Assembly: GCA_964474895.1 (NCBI GenBank)
Contig: CAYYUK010000012.1
Coordinates: 1 to 13,742, forward strand
Reading direction: 5' to 3'
Source: CAYFNK01 sp964474895
Lineage (GTDB): Archaea > Nanobdellota > Nanobdellia > SCGC-AAA011-G17 > PNOQ01
DNA length: 13,742 bases
Below the pieces are notes generated by a model. The model saw only the letters and a program-made list of their open reading frames with translations. It did not search any database and was not told the origin of the DNA. Of this stretch, positions 13,580-13,742 are shown piece after piece; position 1 is the stretch's first letter; each line of letters starts with the position of its first letter. The position numbers were made by a program, and so were the translations under genes.

Positions 13580-13742
13580 TACTGAATTACAGTTTCCACA
13601 TTCTCTAAATTGAAATAATTGCTATTAAAATTGTAAGCCCCTGCATTCAAGAAAACAATTCTATCTCCAACTTTTAACTCTTTATCCAAAAAAACTGAAT
13701 ATCTAAAAATATCTACAGAATCTGGAGAACAACCTTTCAAAA
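13579..13742 (-). CDS. Ornithine/diaminopimelate decarboxylase-family protein, C-terminal end only
   Basis: The last 53 or so codons are visible; the 5' part lies beyond the right edge. The end of the protein (KGCSPDSVDIF, then ELKVGDRIVFLNAGAYNFNS, then FNLENVETVIQ) matches the C-terminal barrel of fold-type III PLP-dependent decarboxylases: ornithine, diaminopimelate and carboxynorspermidine decarboxylases share G-P-x-C-D/E-S-x-D, then L-x-V-GD, then AGAY. These make polyamines or lysine. In this copy the cysteine is two residues earlier than usual (G-C-S-P-D-S instead of G-P-x-C-D-S), so the catalytic Cys position holds Pro. The exact substrate cannot be set from the tail. The TAG stop abuts the promoter of the 221-aa gene. 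Confidence 0.75.
   Translation of the reverse strand, partial: LKGCSPDSVDIFRYSVFLDKELKVGDRIVFLNAGAYNFNSNYFNLENVETVIQ

Noticed and set aside
1..13742. tRNA, rRNA, riboswitch, insertion sequence, transposase or attachment site
   Set aside because: No such motif or inverted-repeat-bounded element was found by eye on either strand; the tip genes move, if at all, by homologous exchange rather than by a visible transposon.

Overview
The window is AT-rich archaeal DNA, most likely from a DPANN-type lineage (Woesearchaeota/Pacearchaeota-like; inference). Support comes from a diphthine synthase gene (archaeal/eukaryotic pathway), a protein with an archaeal type IV pilin N-terminus, TATA boxes centred about 22-30 nt before almost every start codon (leaderless or nearly leaderless transcripts), and many small secreted or membrane proteins. 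TGA is used as a stop, so the code is standard.

Layout: the left edge holds two overlapping housekeeping genes on the minus strand, dph5 and a partial DUF167/YggU gene. Positions 1024-4344 hold four minus-strand accessory genes: two related secreted proteins (tip 2 and tip 1) flanking a polytopic membrane protein and a single-pass Cys-rich protein. guaB (IMP dehydrogenase) is the only plus-strand gene (4436-5878). It converges on, and overlaps by 4 bp, a large two-gene RHS unit on the minus strand: a 1244-aa SpvB/RHS protein (8379-12113) and an 835-aa MopE-like plus YD-repeat protein (5875-8382), coupled through an ATGA overlap. To the right are a pilin-like gene, a 47-codon secreted ORF, a 221-aa secreted protein and the 3' end of a PLP-dependent decarboxylase gene.

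The main discovery candidate is the RHS system. In ordinary RHS/polymorphic toxins one polypeptide carries the shell, the RHS-associated core and a variable C-terminal toxin; in Tc toxins it is split into TcB and TcC. Here it looks split at least three ways. The 1244-aa and 835-aa proteins look like a shell that stops inside a sequence resembling the D-x-L-G-S motif. The missing RHS-associated core (D-x-L-G-S-T-R to D-P-x-G-M) lies across guaB in two separate genes, each with its own promoter and signal peptide and each ending in a different C-terminal domain. One tail resembles a clan CD cysteine peptidase; the other is unassigned. The tip genes share a 255-bp block with no difference inside more diverged flanks, which suggests gene conversion or recent recombination. 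A possible reading is one shell serving several interchangeable tips supplied in trans; the alternative is a dispersed or decayed RHS locus. No experimental function can be read from the sequence.
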